64,000 nucleotides of DNA from Agroathelia rolfsii. Lineage: Eukaryota > Basidiomycota > Agaricomycetes > Amylocorticiales > Amylocorticiaceae. Location: positions 469,001 through 533,000 of the forward strand of contig JABRWF010000005.1 in NCBI GenBank assembly GCA_018343915.1, read 5' to 3'. This document shows positions 39,702 to 54,310 of this stretch, in pieces (the first letter of the stretch is position 1; each line of letters starts with the position of its first letter). Both the position numbers and the translations under genes were made by a program. The notes beneath the pieces are model-generated. The model was not told the origin of the DNA. It ran no database searches and saw nothing but the letters and a program-made list of their open reading frames with translations.

Positions 39702-42214
39702 CTAAGCACTTAGCGGTACCTGACCTTTCCACGAACAGGGGCCAAAGCTTCTCTGCCCACCAGCGCTAGCATTATTTCCTAAAGCTTGATCAACGACATG
39801 CATCATTGCAATGACCTTCTCATCTTCCCAGCGTCTTCCTACAATTTGTACACCTAGAGGAAGCCCATGCATCTTCTTGGGGTCGTACACAGGCGACTTG
39901 CCCTTATATACCCTTGTCTCCAAGATCTGAGAGCCGTGGCCAGGTCCATGCACCCACTTGTCCGTGATTTGGTCCACGAGTGTGTCAACGTGGGTTACAG
40001 GGACAACACCCACAGGTGAATCGACGATGTTGTATAAAATGGTGGCGGCCGCCAGAGGCGATAGAGTAGTACATCCACTGTAACGGTTGTCAAGTTATGT
40101 AATGGAGTAATGATAAGCATAGCACGAACCCATGAGGTAGACAAGGTACAGCTTGCGTTGGCGCGATGAGTCCATCAAAGCCATACTTCTGCCACACCTC
40201 TTCATAGAAACGCCTGTTAAATTTCTCGCGTTCGATTTGGAACCCTCCATATTCGTAGACCGTCTTAACGCGCGATGCCTTGAAGATCGTGGCGAATATG
40301 CGATCACCCAACACATTACGGACGATCCATGTGAGGATCTTCCGAGTGAATGCTGGTCACAGGGAAATGAATCAAAAAAAATATTCCTGGGAAATTTTTA
40401 TTTGTAAATCAAATACTGACAAGAGAAGCTTGGGCCGAGTGTAACTAGGAATAAACCCTTATCCTATACACGCGTAAAAGCATATTAGTAGGACATCAGG
40501 AGTGGGCTTGAAGATCCAAAATAAGAAATACCAGCCTGAGGATCATTCCCAATATGAGTGGTCAATCTCTTATAACCGTCCGATGATGTGATTCCTGTAA
40601 ACAGCTCTAGAGCCTCGCCAGCTGTTTAAAGATTTAGTGCATTTCATATAAAAAAAATAGCTCATACCATAGCTCACCGTTTGGTACTTCGAACTCTATA
40701 CATTCATGTCCGGCCCTGCGCAATGCATCGACAGTCTCCAAAACGGCCCGTCGATTGGCGGGAGAGGGCTTTACGAAATTATCTAGCGGTATAATGAGAC
40801 AAAGGAACACCATACATAAGGACTTTAGATCACCGGAGAGGTAGTATCCGAATTTCAGCTTCGAAGACAATGTGATGTCTTGATAAGGTAACGGCGGTTG
40901 CAGGTGCGCAGTATCCTGCAATCCAAAGGATACACGAGCAGCAAGTTCGAGATCTGCTACGGACCTGGAAGCATTTAAATGCCTTTAGACTTATCAGACA
41001 AAACAGATGTTTCTGTTTACCTAGCCATGGGTCCCAATGTCGATTTGATTGGGGCATATCCTCCTGTAGGAGCTTTGGAAGTTTGGAACAATAGTAAGAA
41101 TAGATACCAGAACCGCCCAACCAACTAAGGGGCAAAAGTACGTACATGCAATGCCTATCTGAGAGATGCGTCGGACCGTGGGCTTGAGCGAATATATTCC
41201 ACAGTACGCAGCAGGGATCCGCAAACTGCCTCCGACATCACTCCCAAGACCAATAACGGCACCATCCATAGCGAGTAACGCGCCTTCGCCGCCGGAGGAC
41301 CCGCCGCACGTGTACGCGGCGTTGTGCGGGTTCAGCGTCCGGCCCCAAAGAGGGTTCGCACATTCGAACGCCAGCATCGTCTGTGGCACGTTGGTCTTGC
41401 CGATGATGATTGCACCCTCGGCGCGGAACTTGGCTACGAGGTGTGCATCGATGGCCGCGGGCTTGTTTGCCCATGCAGTGAAGCCGATAGTGGTGTCATA
41501 CCCAGTGATGTTGACTATAGTGGCATGGAAACGAAGTTGCATAAACCTGAGATGGCACATAATATATTTGTGATTCATACGCACATTGGTCCTAATAACG
41601 AAGAAGTTGGTACGAGTTTCAAAATTTGATTCATAAGCGTAGGCAATACACAGCATTTTCTTACCTTGACACTAACGGGCACCCCGTGTAGCAAACCACG
41701 CAGCTTACCCGTCGCCTCGAATTCCTCGTCAAGCAAAGCCGCTTCTTTACGCGCCTGAGCAAACAGAACTAATAACAATTCAAGGTCGTTTATATTTTAG
41801 CATTTTGGGCGGCGCCATATTAAAGCTCCGAGTCTTTTGATACCTACTTTCGGTCAAGCAATTCGTAAGCTTCTGAGCGGCAACAGCTCGTGCTATGTAT
41901 GCATCAAGTACGCGAGATGCTGTCCATTCTCCTTTGCTGATGTTGGCGACAATCTGTGATGCTAAGTATTGGTATAGCCCATCGTCAAGTCGATATATTA
42001 TTCAAATTTCTGAGTCGAGCTTCCGTCGCTCCATCTCGTGCTTACCGGTTGCTTTCAGATACACAGTGCTATGGTCCTCTTGTGTTCTATCGTCGGCGTC
42101 TTCGACGCTTGAGGCCAACAAACAGGCAGCTTCTGCATTCACGAGTTCTTCACGTATCGCACGCTTGGCGTTTGCTATGTCATACCAGCGATGCGTGGTC
42201 GTGAATGGCCACAT
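39702..42214 (-). CDS. Amidase-signature hydrolase
   Basis: Starts at 42214 (MWPFTTTHRWYDIANAKRA) and ends QVPLSA-stop at 39702. Signature Ser-cisSer-Lys triad: Lys in GLLHGVPVSVK (exon ending about 41666), cis-Ser in YTCGGSSGGEGALLAM, nucleophile Ser in GLGSDVGGSLRIPAAYCGI. Between the Lys exon and the next, a 7-nt exon GACCAAT (41585-41591) is needed and gives SVKDQFNITGYDTTIGF. C-terminal blocks include YDPKKMHGLPLGVQIVGRRW. The family hydrolyses amides (acetamidase and fatty-acid-amide-hydrolase-like in fungi); the substrate is not deducible. No signal peptide is seen, so it is likely cytosolic. Ten or so exons; all signature blocks are intact. Confidence 0.9.
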
Positions 42215-43553
42215 TGTAAGAAATCAAGCTGATTGAGTATTCAAGTTGGAGCACTACTAGTAGCGACCACCTAAGACTAATTACTCGAGCCTGAGCAGCT
42301 TATGCCTGACCCGGAGACAATGATTGCCGGAACCGATCAGCCAGCAACTATTAGTCAGCCTAGTCCCCGTCTATTGATACAGTCCGTCCTTTTTTGTTCA
42401 AGTCCTTATTTTTTCATTAGGGCCTTCGGGTCATAGCTCCTGGTAGTAAGGAGATAGGCCTGTACGTAGCAAATGATGTAAATATCGATGACCCTCTACC
42501 CTTCAATATTTTTAACAGGAAAAAGACACCCTTACATTTCATGCCCACTTTTTGCTTCGTTGCTCGGGCTGCTTCAAGAGAAATCTAAATATCCATTGGC
42601 AAATATATACTTAATCGGCCTCATCATTACTAGCTCTCAGCCAACGTCATAGGTTATGCAAGTGCAAAAACCATCTCCAGAGCCATGATCATCTCAGAAG
42701 GTCTTGCTAGCTTTTACACAACTGTAACCATTGGAACGGCCATATTCGTGGTGTCTACCACACCAAACCGATAGCATCATGCCGGTGTTGGTTATGTACT
42801 AATATTATTCCATTCATTCGCTCCAGTCATAGTCAATACAACGTTCAAAACTGTTAGTGAACCACTGGGAAACAACGTCCGACCGAGTCGGCACGAATTG
42901 ATTACTGCCCGTATAACAAGATCTTACAGTGACCATCTCCAGAGCAGTGACCCATTGAAGCATGTGCGGGTCAAAGGGCTACGCACGACTATTAGATATC
43001 TCATTATCAGTAAACAGCCTCACATCCATCTGTGAATTTCAATGTTAAAAGACATGGTCACTCTCCTCTTTTCCTCGGAACTGTGAGTCGACTGGGACCT
43101 CTAACGATTTCACGTTTACCAAAGGTTCGATGCAAATGTAACCACCAGCGTTGGTAGATATCAATACTGTAGAAACTACTGCTCAAAGAAACCACGTCAC
43201 CGTAGATCCATCATTGTCAGTCTCCTCGAGAGTCGACTCGGAGGCGACGTGGTGACGGCCACCGATACTAAAGCGCTAAAACCTAAGGCCCAAGGAAGAC
43301 GCTGGCAACTTGATGCGGACAGTATTAGCAAGCTTGATATTTTATTCTTGTCACTCTATGTCGCGGACCAGCTTGTGATCGTGCTCGTTGTCCTACATTG
43401 AAATCTTTTCATGCAGAAAATTCACTTCAGGCAGTAGATCAGAAACATAACAATGGTCGGTAAACTACACATGCGGGCTCTGGTTAAGCCACAGAGCTTG
43501 ACATCAAGACCTAAAATCATAGCAAATATATATCCTATCGAGAGATAACGTAC
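42215..43553. other. Intergenic, 1.3 kb, with possible gene relic
   Basis: Contains the amidase promoter and the 3' flank of U2AF. A plus-strand frame near 42653-43040 reads with a single stop and has two hydrophobic segments (see separate entry). A GC-rich part at 42870-43260 contains short hairpins such as CCGAC-CGA-GTCGG. Confidence 0.4.
42653..43039 (+). pseudogene. Possible relic of a fungal multi-pass membrane protein
   Basis: One frame reads IISEGLASFYTTVTIGTAIF, then a stop near 42770. It continues GYVLILFHSFAPVIVNTTF and a hydrophilic tail to a stop near 43040. The pattern of a Ser/Glu-x-Gly helix followed by a second helix ending in a polar turn resembles the last helices of Agaricomycete seven-helix proteins of unknown function. 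This is inference from pattern only; no intact start or splice sites were found. Confidence 0.25.
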
Positions 43554-45487
<1,934 letters not shown>

Positions 45488-45937
45488 TGCTAGCTAGAAA
45501 AGAAAGGGGAGAGGGACGATATGCTAGCGGCTGCAGGCTACGAGATGATACAAGAAAGCCCCATGAGCTCGACTGTTCAAGTTCCCGTGCGCAGGTGGAA
45601 AAGATGGATGGAGACAAAAGACACAGGAGATGGGCCAAAAAATGGTGGAAAAAGCGAAGGGAGCACAAGCACCGGTAAAAGATACTCACTATCATCCATT
45701 TTTTTTTTTTTAATATAGGGCTGTATGTGTGCTCGACGCTGTGGTTTTGGTCGTTGACGTTGTCGCTGTTGGGCGTTGGTGAGTGACTTTGCGACATTGT
45801 TTGGGACTCCGACCGCCATTTTACTTCCGGTGCTATTTTGCTTCCGACGACCGTCTCGAAATCGACCATTCCTGTCTGTCTTGGGCCCGGGCGCTGCTAT
45901 CTTCAACTTGAACTCGAACCTGAACTTGTATTCCACT
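45488..45937. promoter_or_regulatory. Divergent promoter U2AF2 / FIS1
   Basis: Both genes start from this 450-bp gap. It includes a run of 12 T around 45700 and no clear TATA box, as expected for housekeeping promoters. Confidence 0.5.
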
Positions 45938-46644
45938 ATGCCTGTCGATTTGCCCTATGCTGCGGATGCAGAAATGTCTCTGACTTTTGACGAACTTGAA
46001 GTGGGCTTCCGCTATTGTGGTGCTTGCACACTTGGCTCAACTTGTGCAACTTGAATACTTCAGGTCCTCCGGATACAATATGAGAAAGAGCTTGCAGCCG
46101 GCCATACGACGGTTCAGACGAAATTCAATTACGCTTGGGGGTTGATAAAGAGTCCAAAGACAGACGACCAGGTCGCCGGCGTGCAACTTCTGCTTGGTCT
46201 GGCGCGTTTCAAAACATGCAACCCAATTCCTGTGCTTATAACCGCAGCTCATTTGTAGACATATATCATGCGGAACCTTTACGAAGACGAGAGTGTCTCT
46301 ATTACTTAGCACTAGGGTATTTCAAGATGGGGAGATATGCAGAAGCAAAAAGATTCAATGGTACGCATTTGTACAGCATGGCTACGAGGGATGCAGACTC
46401 ACTACGTCATACCACCAGACCTGCTTCTTGAGAAAGAACCCGCCAACCTACAGGCCCGGAGTCTTGACTCTCTTATCGAATCTCAAATAGCTAAAGGTAT
46501 CAGTGCGTTTCATTTTGCATATTTGCCGGCAAGCCTAACACGAGCTTTGCAGAGGGGTACATTGGAATGGCCATCGTAGGTGGATTGGCAGCTCTGGGTG
46601 CCATTGCAGTCACCTCTTTAGTTCGGCGATCAGCCCGTAGCTGA
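45938..46644 (+). CDS. FIS1: Mitochondrial fission protein Fis1
   Basis: Five exons. Exon 1 from ATG 45938 reads [20 protein letters not shown]; exon 2 [40 protein letters not shown]; exon 3 [20 protein letters not shown] and [13 protein letters not shown]; exon 4 [20 protein letters not shown]; exon 5 [20 protein letters not shown] with VRRSARS-stop. The two TPR-like repeats and the C-terminal membrane anchor with basic tail are diagnostic. It sits in the outer mitochondrial and peroxisomal membranes and recruits Dnm1 via Mdv1. Length of about 150 residues is normal. Confidence 0.95.
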
Positions 46645-47581
46645 GTGCCAAGCACATGCAAGCATTCTTTCTCGCTCATGTCACTTAAACTCTGCACACG
46701 TAATACATGTACACTATGCCGTTGACACGGACATCATCACACCACTCTCAAAGTACTATTTTGTTTTTCATCTGCTATGCTAAATCTATCAAGGGTTTTC
46801 TCTTGCATGCAGCACTCCATCTTCTCTTCTTATGAGGTCATTGGCATAGACACCCGGACTACCATGCCTCATCTTTTTGCATCACGCAATAAATTCTATC
46901 GGGTCAAATTAGCTTGAATCCAAATCATTGTGTCAAAATTTCATATAGCACTGGCAAACAGCCTAACATGATTAAAACGCTTGATTGGCTGTGTGTGAGG
47001 GTAGAGAAATACCTAGCATGCATCAGGTAAAATCTACCTCTATACACACCAAATAAATAACAAAATTCAAGTTTTCACAATGAGAAAAGGAAACGAAGTA
47101 TGGTACCAAGATACAGATTGAACAACAACGCTTGCAAAGTGTAACGGATCAAGACCCTTCGGAGTGAGGCTGACCAGTTTGGTGATATAACGCCTGTTAC
47201 GTTGTTTTCAATATTTCTTATTTCTTCAATTTCTTGGCATTAGCTTACAATAGGTTTCCATTCCGCAAGGAATATGTTTACACTCATCAGTTGGTTTTCT
47301 TACATTTGTATACTCGTGATTTTTATCTTAGGATAGGTATAAATATGGATTATGTATGTAGTCAAGTAGGACAGGTAATCGACACTATACCAGCTCCAAG
47401 TCTCTCTCTCTCTTTTGTGATTTGTCTCTTGTGACGTCCCTGGTTGGATGCTACACAAAAGCGGCTTAGACACTCATATTCAAATATTGACAAATTTTTG
47501 ACGACTGATTTTTTATGACTAAAAGAATACAGGAATAAAACGAAATGAGGATAGACAAAACAGGGCATGTGAAAATTTATG

Positions 47582-47753
47582 TTACGGGATCTAATTTTTC
47601 AACAACTAATATTTTGAATGACAGGAGAAGTGAAAAATTAGATTACGGGATCTAAATTTATGACGTTTGTATGTACAGCGGTAGCTAAATGAGGATACTA
47701 CAAATATGGCAAATAAAAATTTATATTACGGGATCTAATTTTTTGACGTTTGT
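47582..47753 (+). repeat. Three dispersed copies of TTACGGGATCTAA
   Basis: Exact 13-mers at 47582-47594, 47643-47655 and 47726-47738. The second and third are followed by an AT-rich spacer and TGACGTTTGT (47661-47670 and 47744-47753). Flanks around them (AAATTTAT) are also similar. This may be a decayed tandem unit of about 60-85 bases. Confidence 0.7.
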
Positions 47754-48347
47754 GTGTAGGCCTCCTTTTATTATTGTCCTTCACTTGTGATGGGAGTTGA
47801 ACATTATCCAACAAGTTGTCGACTCTTACTCAGAAAGGAGATCCTTCAGTTGAAATTGACAAGGACACCTGACTCCTTGCCAGCAAAGCCCAACTGAACG
47901 TCATATCATCACGGATATCTACAGATGCTCACTCACCAGACACGAGTGCAATTTTATGCCTATATTCGCCGTGAGACACGGATGCAATGCTACGACGGCC
48001 ACTAACCTGATGCTTCGGAAAAATGCCATCTTGTTATTCGCTACTTCCATCAGTCATAAATCCGTTTCTCGCCAAACTTAAGATTGACAATTCTAATAAG
48101 GCCTTTATCTACAAGAGCGGCTCCGTCTTGATCAATCATGGGGCCCCGGTCGGACACCTCCACAACTGATTCCATTGTTCTCATGACTTTTGATGCTGAT
48201 CACTTGATATGAAACTGATTGTTTTATCCTCACCATCCCTGCAGCAGGTCTACAACGAGCATTCATCTCTATAGGAAGAGGCTGCATGATTTCGACACTA
48301 TGTTTATCGGTAGCTCGAGGCAACCGAGTGCCGGCTCTAATGTACAG

Positions 48348-48354
48348 TATAAAA
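48348..48354 (+). promoter_or_regulatory. TATA box of esterase gene 1
   Basis: TATAAAA 83 nt before ATG 48431. Equivalent elements stand before esterase genes 2 and 3. Confidence 0.6.
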
Positions 48355-48430
48355 AGTTGCTCTCTTGCACAAGGAAATACTTTAGGTCTTCGTGCATTAT
48401 CGAAGCTGCCGCTAGCTGACGACGACGGAA

Positions 48431-50982
48431 ATGTTCTCTATGCTACTGCCCAGCGTCGCTGCACTGGTCTTCTCTTGCATCATCCGTGGTGCGGACGCCA
48501 GCCCAGTGAAACGTACCTCCCCAACGGTTACATTGGACGATGCCACAGTCATAGGCGTAGCCTCCGGCAACACAAACAAGTATTTGGGCATCCCATTTGC
48601 CGAACCTCCGTACGTGCTCCACTTGCCTTTTGTTATCATTATTGATCACTTTGCTTATCTCCACTTTACCCTTTTGGTTTCAAAAGTGTCGGCGATTTAC
48701 GTTATCAGCTCCCCCAGTCCATCTCATCCTATAATGGCTCCATCACTGCCCAAGCATACGGCTCGGCGTGTTTTCAACAGGAGATCACACTTCCAATCAT
48801 ATCTGGTTTGGCTGCCAACGTCACCGACTTCATCCTGAACTCCATCTATGGCGCGATTTTCCCTTCCGCTGAGGATTGTAAGTCTACTTTTGGACGAGTA
48901 CATTGCATACAGGTGACATTGAACGTATCTGCTGACGGGATTGATCTATTATCAAGGCTTGTTCATCAATGTTATCACGCCCAACACCGTTACTTCAAGC
49001 TCCAAGCTCCCCGTTGTTGCGGTGCATACTCTTTTCCTCGTTTAGTCGGTACAGAAATCAGACTAATTGATGATTGGTTTTGTGGTGTCATTACAGTGGA
49101 TCTTCGGAGGTAATTCTAGGTTTGTCTCAATTTATCCAAATATTAACTATTGCATCACTGGCAGGTGGATTTGAAATAGGCAGCTCGTCCATGTAAATTG
49201 CATCAATTAAATGATATGCTGCGTGCACTAACATAACTGTTCTAGGTATGATGGCACTACCATCGTTGAGCGCTCAGTCGCACTGGGAGAACCTGTAGTC
49301 TTCGTTAGCATGAACTACCTGTATTTTTTTCATGCACGCTGGATGTGACTCAAGAACACTCATCCTAATTACTTTACTTTGTAGGCTGTCTGGTCTCGTC
49401 AGTCTACGAACAATAGTCAACTAATCACCCAGTTACTAAACATTCGCAAATAGGGTTTTCTTTCTAGTAAAGAGGTCAAAGCCGCTGGAGTGGGCAATTT
49501 GGGCTTGCAAGACCGTAAGTAGTTGAACTTTTTGGGATAAGCGACAAGATGACGTTCTGACATTCATCAATTTATTTGAAGAACGCGAGGCCCTTAGGTG
49601 GGTCCAAAAATATATCGGCCGATTTGGTGGCGACAGCTCGAAAGTAACCATGTCAGCTACTACTTATCTGATTACGAACTTGCATGGTCTGATGTCGGTA
49701 TTTTTAGATGGGGAGAGAGTGCTGGTGCAATCTCTGTTGCCCTCCAAATGCTTTCGTGAGTTTCAAATCAGACAACATGAATCAATAACACCCATACATT
49801 AACTTCCAACTCGTAGGAATGGTGGTGACACTGAAGGTCTGTTCCGAGCCGGTTTTATGGAATCAGGATCGCCTATCCCTGTCGGGGACATCACGGACGG
49901 CCAGGAATATTACGACGCGATTGTAAAGTCGACTGGCTGTTCTAGTGCTTCGGATACACTGGCTTGCCTGCGCACCGTGAGCTATGATGACCTTACGACG
50001 GCCATCAACGAGTCGCCTAGCATTTTCTCATACCAGGCAGGTTTCATCGCATTCTGCACATTATATATGAACATTAACAGTGTATGTATATGCCTATTCT
50101 AGAGCCTGTCTCTGGCTTGGCTGCCCCGTGCCGATGGGGTCTTCTTAACCGCTGATCCACAAACCTTGGTTTCTCAAGGATCTGTGGCTCGGATTCCAAT
50201 TGTAAATGGTAAGTAGATTGCAGTCATCTGAATCAACTTAGAACGTTAACAAATCTCCAAAACCAGGTGACAATGACGACGAAGGCACATTATTTTCCTT
50301 GGCAAACATCAACATCACGTAAATCTGATTTCTTACTTCTTTCATCAATACCTATTTATAATCCAACTCGATCTACAGGACTTCTGAGGAATTTGCCGAC
50401 TATATAACTACGTACTACTTCCCAAAACTAACAGAAACGCAGCTGTCCACTCTCCTCGAGCTCTATCCCGACGATATCACCCAAGGCTCACCATATGATA
50501 CGAGTATCTTGAACGCTGTAACACCCCAGTTCAAGCGAATTGCGTCATTCTTGGGCGATGCTGTATTCCAGGCTCCGAGGAAGTACTTCTTGCAAAGTAT
50601 CGCCAGCGACCAGCCCGTCTGGTCGTACCTTAGCAAGCGGCTCAAGAGCTTCCCTGTTCTAGGCTCGGTAAGTTTTTACCATGTTTTCCCCTTAATCAGT
50701 TTCTGTGATTGAGCTTGATGAATAAATCCATGTTAGGCTCACGCAACTGACCTCCTGAATGTGTGGGCTGACGGCGACTTGACCGACTTCCTCATCAATT
50801 TTGTGAATAACCTCAATCCAAATGGCGCTGGCGGGCATCTCTACTGGCCCGCCTATGACACGAGCTCGGCTTATCTTATGACATTCTTGGACGGACTGAT
50901 CCCCGAAATCATCACTCAAGACACGTACAGAGAGGAGCAGATTGCGTATCTTTCCCAGATTACCCTGACAAACCCTATCTAG
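48431..50982 (+). CDS. Secreted type-B carboxylesterase/lipase, array copy 1
   Basis: Carboxylesterase type B (Candida rugosa lipase-like alpha/beta hydrolase). It begins with a signal peptide (MFSMLLPSVAALVFSCIIRG) and then VTLDDATVIGVASGNTNKYL. EDCLFINVITP matches type-B signature 2, and WIFGGGFEIG is the oxyanion loop. The nucleophile elbow is GGDSSKVTIWGESAGAIS with Ser at 49718-49720; the acid is Glu in NGDNDDEGT (50281-50283); the His is in AHATDLLNVW. It has more than a dozen introns; exon WIFGG is only 13 nt. The intron 50037-50102 appears to be GC-AG. NYLLSGLGFL replaces the NYRLSGFGFL-type loop of copy 2. Likely extracellular ester hydrolysis; substrate unknown. Confidence 0.9.
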
Positions 50983-51792
50983 AGCTCTTCCATGAGCAAT
51001 AGCACACGATATTGATGAAGAGGTTGTCGGAAGGCATTTTCAGAAACTTAGTCTTGTATCTTTACTCAGTCCGGAAGTGATTCATGTAGAATTGATTTCC
51101 GATGCCAATGTGTACAAAGGATTCAACTTTTTGCAAAAATAGTTCGAGTCTACCTGCGAGTCTATGATGGTCTTTGTCCTAGTTTCTCCAGTCAAATTGT
51201 ACGTTAATTGGTTGATGAGATGCTAACAACCTTGCTATTGCTAACAAGTTATCATGTAACGAGGGTTGTCAACTTGAGTTTTGATTCCGCTCACCCTTGT
51301 CTTCGGTTCAACGCACATTAGCATGTGATCATCGAAACTTCTCTTAGGCCCTTCAATCTATATTGGCTGCCAGTGCGCTAAATTGGAATTGAAGGCGAGA
51401 TATGTTTTTTTTCTAGACCGCACCGGAGCTATCAGGCTTGTTACTATCAAGCTTCTACTGGTCATGGCCAGCCTTGGATTCAGTTGGATCATACGGCCCA
51501 CTAGCATTTGCACATGGTATATTATATATATAAGGCTTCGATTACTGTTATGATGCAGCTTGAAATGTCTCATTTAATTAACCCCCATCAATCATAGCAA
51601 CAGGACCTGAACGGTCATTGATTATAGCTTTCGTTCCAATCACCCCTAATATTATATGCCGATTCCTCGGACGCGTCGATAGGAGTATGAACATGTGAAT
51701 ATCCAGAAACAAGGCTGAACAGGTATAAATTCATCACAAACTATTTTGCCCATCCACAAGATTGCTAGATAATCCCTTTGACCGCATCGATA
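50983..51792. other. Spacer between esterase 1 and 2
   Basis: Promoter of copy 2. It contains GGACCTGAACGGTCA (51603-51617), related to a site before copy 3, and a TATA box at 51724. No gene. Confidence 0.5.
51724..51730 (+). promoter_or_regulatory. TATA box of esterase gene 2
   Basis: TATAAAT 69 nt before ATG 51793. Confidence 0.6.
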
Positions 51793-54310
51793 ATGGTTTC
51801 CGTAACGCCACTACTCAGCCTTATACCCATCTTCCTTTCTTGCATCACTCGCAGCGTGAGAGCTAATCCAATCAAACGCGTTGATCCCACTATACATCTC
51901 GACAACGCCACGGTTACTGGCAGAGCTTTTGGCTCTACGAACCGATATTTAGGGATGCGATTTGCTGAACCTCCGTATGCATGCGATGTCTTACCATTAT
52001 TTGAAAAGCTGACCCGCTTATTATCCCTACTTTAACCTCTTGTTTAAAGAGTTGGCGATTTGCGATTTCGACTTCCCAAGCTCATCTCGTCCTACTCTGG
52101 TTTAATCTCTGCCAAGTCATATGGCTCTTCCTGTTTTCAGCAAGAAACCAAACTCCCATATTTGACCGGGCTCACCGCTGACGTTGTGGACTTCTTTGTT
52201 AATACCGTGCTGGAGAGTGATAAGACCTCGGGAGAGGATTGTAAGTCTATTATTATTATTAAAAGCAGGCTGTTTTTGATGGGAGTTTACTGACGGGATA
52301 AACAAATTCAAGGTTTGTTCATTAATGTTATAACGCCGGCCGATGTGACACCGCGTTCTAAGCTTCCAGTTGTTGTGGTATGTACTCTTGTTACAATTTC
52401 TGCTGTGTGTTTTATTAATCATCTTACATTGTGGTTCTACTACAGTGGATTTACGGGGGTAAGTCTAGTTTTACATGATTTAACCAGTTGTCGATGATTA
52501 ATCGTGTCCAAAGGTGGCTTTGAATTTGGCACCTCGTCGGAGTGAGTGTTTGTTGTTTTAGAGATGCATAGATATCTAAATTGATATCTGGCTTAGTTAT
52601 AATGGATCCGTAATTGTAGAACGCTCTATCGCACTTGGAGAGCCAGTCATCTTCGTGAGCATGAACTATCGGTATGATCCTGCTATGAACTTGTTTGGTA
52701 ATAAAAGGAATTAACCTGCTATCTACAGGCTTTCTGGCTTTGTAAGTGTCGTTGTTACCCAACACCATTAAGTAGCCGGTCCAATAACTCACTGATTAAA
52801 AACAGGGTTTTCTTGCCAGCGCTGAAGTCAAAGCTGCTGGGGTTGGGAACCTTGGATTGCGTGATCGTGAGTAACCAGATCGTTTTTTTAAACTCAGTGT
52901 CGTAATAAAGCGTAATCAGAGCGCGAGGCCCTTAAATGGGTTCAAAGATATATTGGTCAATTCGGTGGCGACAGGTCGAAAGTAGCCATGTATGTAACTG
53001 TCATCTAGTTCCAGTCATTTGCTGTTGGATTAACACGTTTTTAGATGGGGAGAGAGCGCAGGTGCTATCTCTTCTGCTCTTCACATGGTCATGTTAGTCA
53101 GAAATATTGTCTGGAAGAATGATTGAGACTGATACCACGGATCCTAGGAATGGAGGAGACAATGAAGGTCTTTTCCGGGCAGCGTTTATGGAATCAGGAG
53201 CTCCCATTCCAGTCGGAGACATCACACATGGGCAACCCTTCTACGATTCAATTGTCCGATCGACGGGCTGTTCGAATGCTTCGGATACGCTCGCCTGTCT
53301 GCGTACCGTCTCCTATGATGATCTCGCAGCAGCTATCAACGAAACACCCGGAATTTTCTCATACAGGGTAAAGACATGTAGCACTCATCCAGATGGATGG
53401 ATGTCAAATATTGATATGCCATCTTCCCTCAGAGTTTGTCTCTTATATGGCTCCCTCGTGTTGATGGCTCTCTCTTGACAGCTGATCCGCAAGCTCTGGT
53501 TGCTCAAGGGTCTGTTGCCCGTATTCCAATCGTCAATGGTGGGTAAAAATCCATCACCTAACTCTAAAAAGCGGCTCAAACCTTCTATAAACTCTAGGTA
53601 ATAACGACGATGAAGGCACACTTTTTTCCCTTGGCAATCTTAATATCACGTACGTCTTTTCCATAACACTGAACCAACGAGTTTGGCCAACTAAATTAGA
53701 AACGTTAGCACCGAGGATGAATTGAAAGACTATATCAGCGCCTACTACGAAGCTAACGCCCCTGAGTCGGAACTATCTAGACTCCTTGAGCTTTATCCCG
53801 CAGACGTGACTCAAGGCTCTCCATACGATACGGGTTTCTTAAATGTCCTAACCCCTCAGAACAAGCGGATTGCATCACTCCTTGGTGATTTGGTATTTCA
53901 GGCGCCACGTAGATACTTCTTACAATCCATTGCCGATGAGCAGCCTGTTTGGTCATACCTCAGCAAGCGATTCAAAGCCTTTCCTATCGTTGGTGCCGTG
54001 AGTCCTGAACGTTTTTCTTTTCGTTTCAGTCGTGTTAATGATGTGGCCTATGGCATTTTGTTAGGCCCATACGACCGACCTATTAAATGTGTGGTCAGGC
54101 GGGGACATGTCGGATTTTCTAGTCAATTTTGTGAACAAATTGGATCCAAATGGGCCAGGCGGACATCTTCAATGGCCAGCTTACACGAAGGATTCACCAA
54201 ATATGATGACATTCCTGGATGGATTGTTCCCTGAAGTAATTACTAAGGATACGTACCGAGAGGAGCCCATGGCATACATGACCCGTCTTTCATTGGCTCA
54301 CCCTTTTTAA
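51793..54310 (+). CDS. Secreted type-B carboxylesterase/lipase, array copy 2
   Basis: Same architecture and intron positions as copy 1. Signal peptide MVSVTPLLSLIPIFLSCITR; VGDLRFRLPKLISSYSG; EDCLFINVITP; WIYGGGFEFGTSS; NYRLSGFGFLASAEVKAAG. Nucleophile elbow SKVAIWGESAG with Ser at 53055-53057; Glu in NGNNDDEGT; His in AHTTDLLNVW. It ends AYMTRLSLAHPF-stop. All splice junctions tried keep the frame, so the gene looks functional. It differs from copy 1 throughout, so the duplication is not recent. Substrate unknown. Confidence 0.9.

Larger units (their letters stand above)
46645..48430. other. Intergenic, 1.8 kb, with short AT-rich repeats
   Basis: AT-rich. Contains three copies of a TTACGGGATCTAA element (47582-47738) and the promoter of the first esterase with a TATA box at 48348. 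No gene recognised. Confidence 0.5.
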
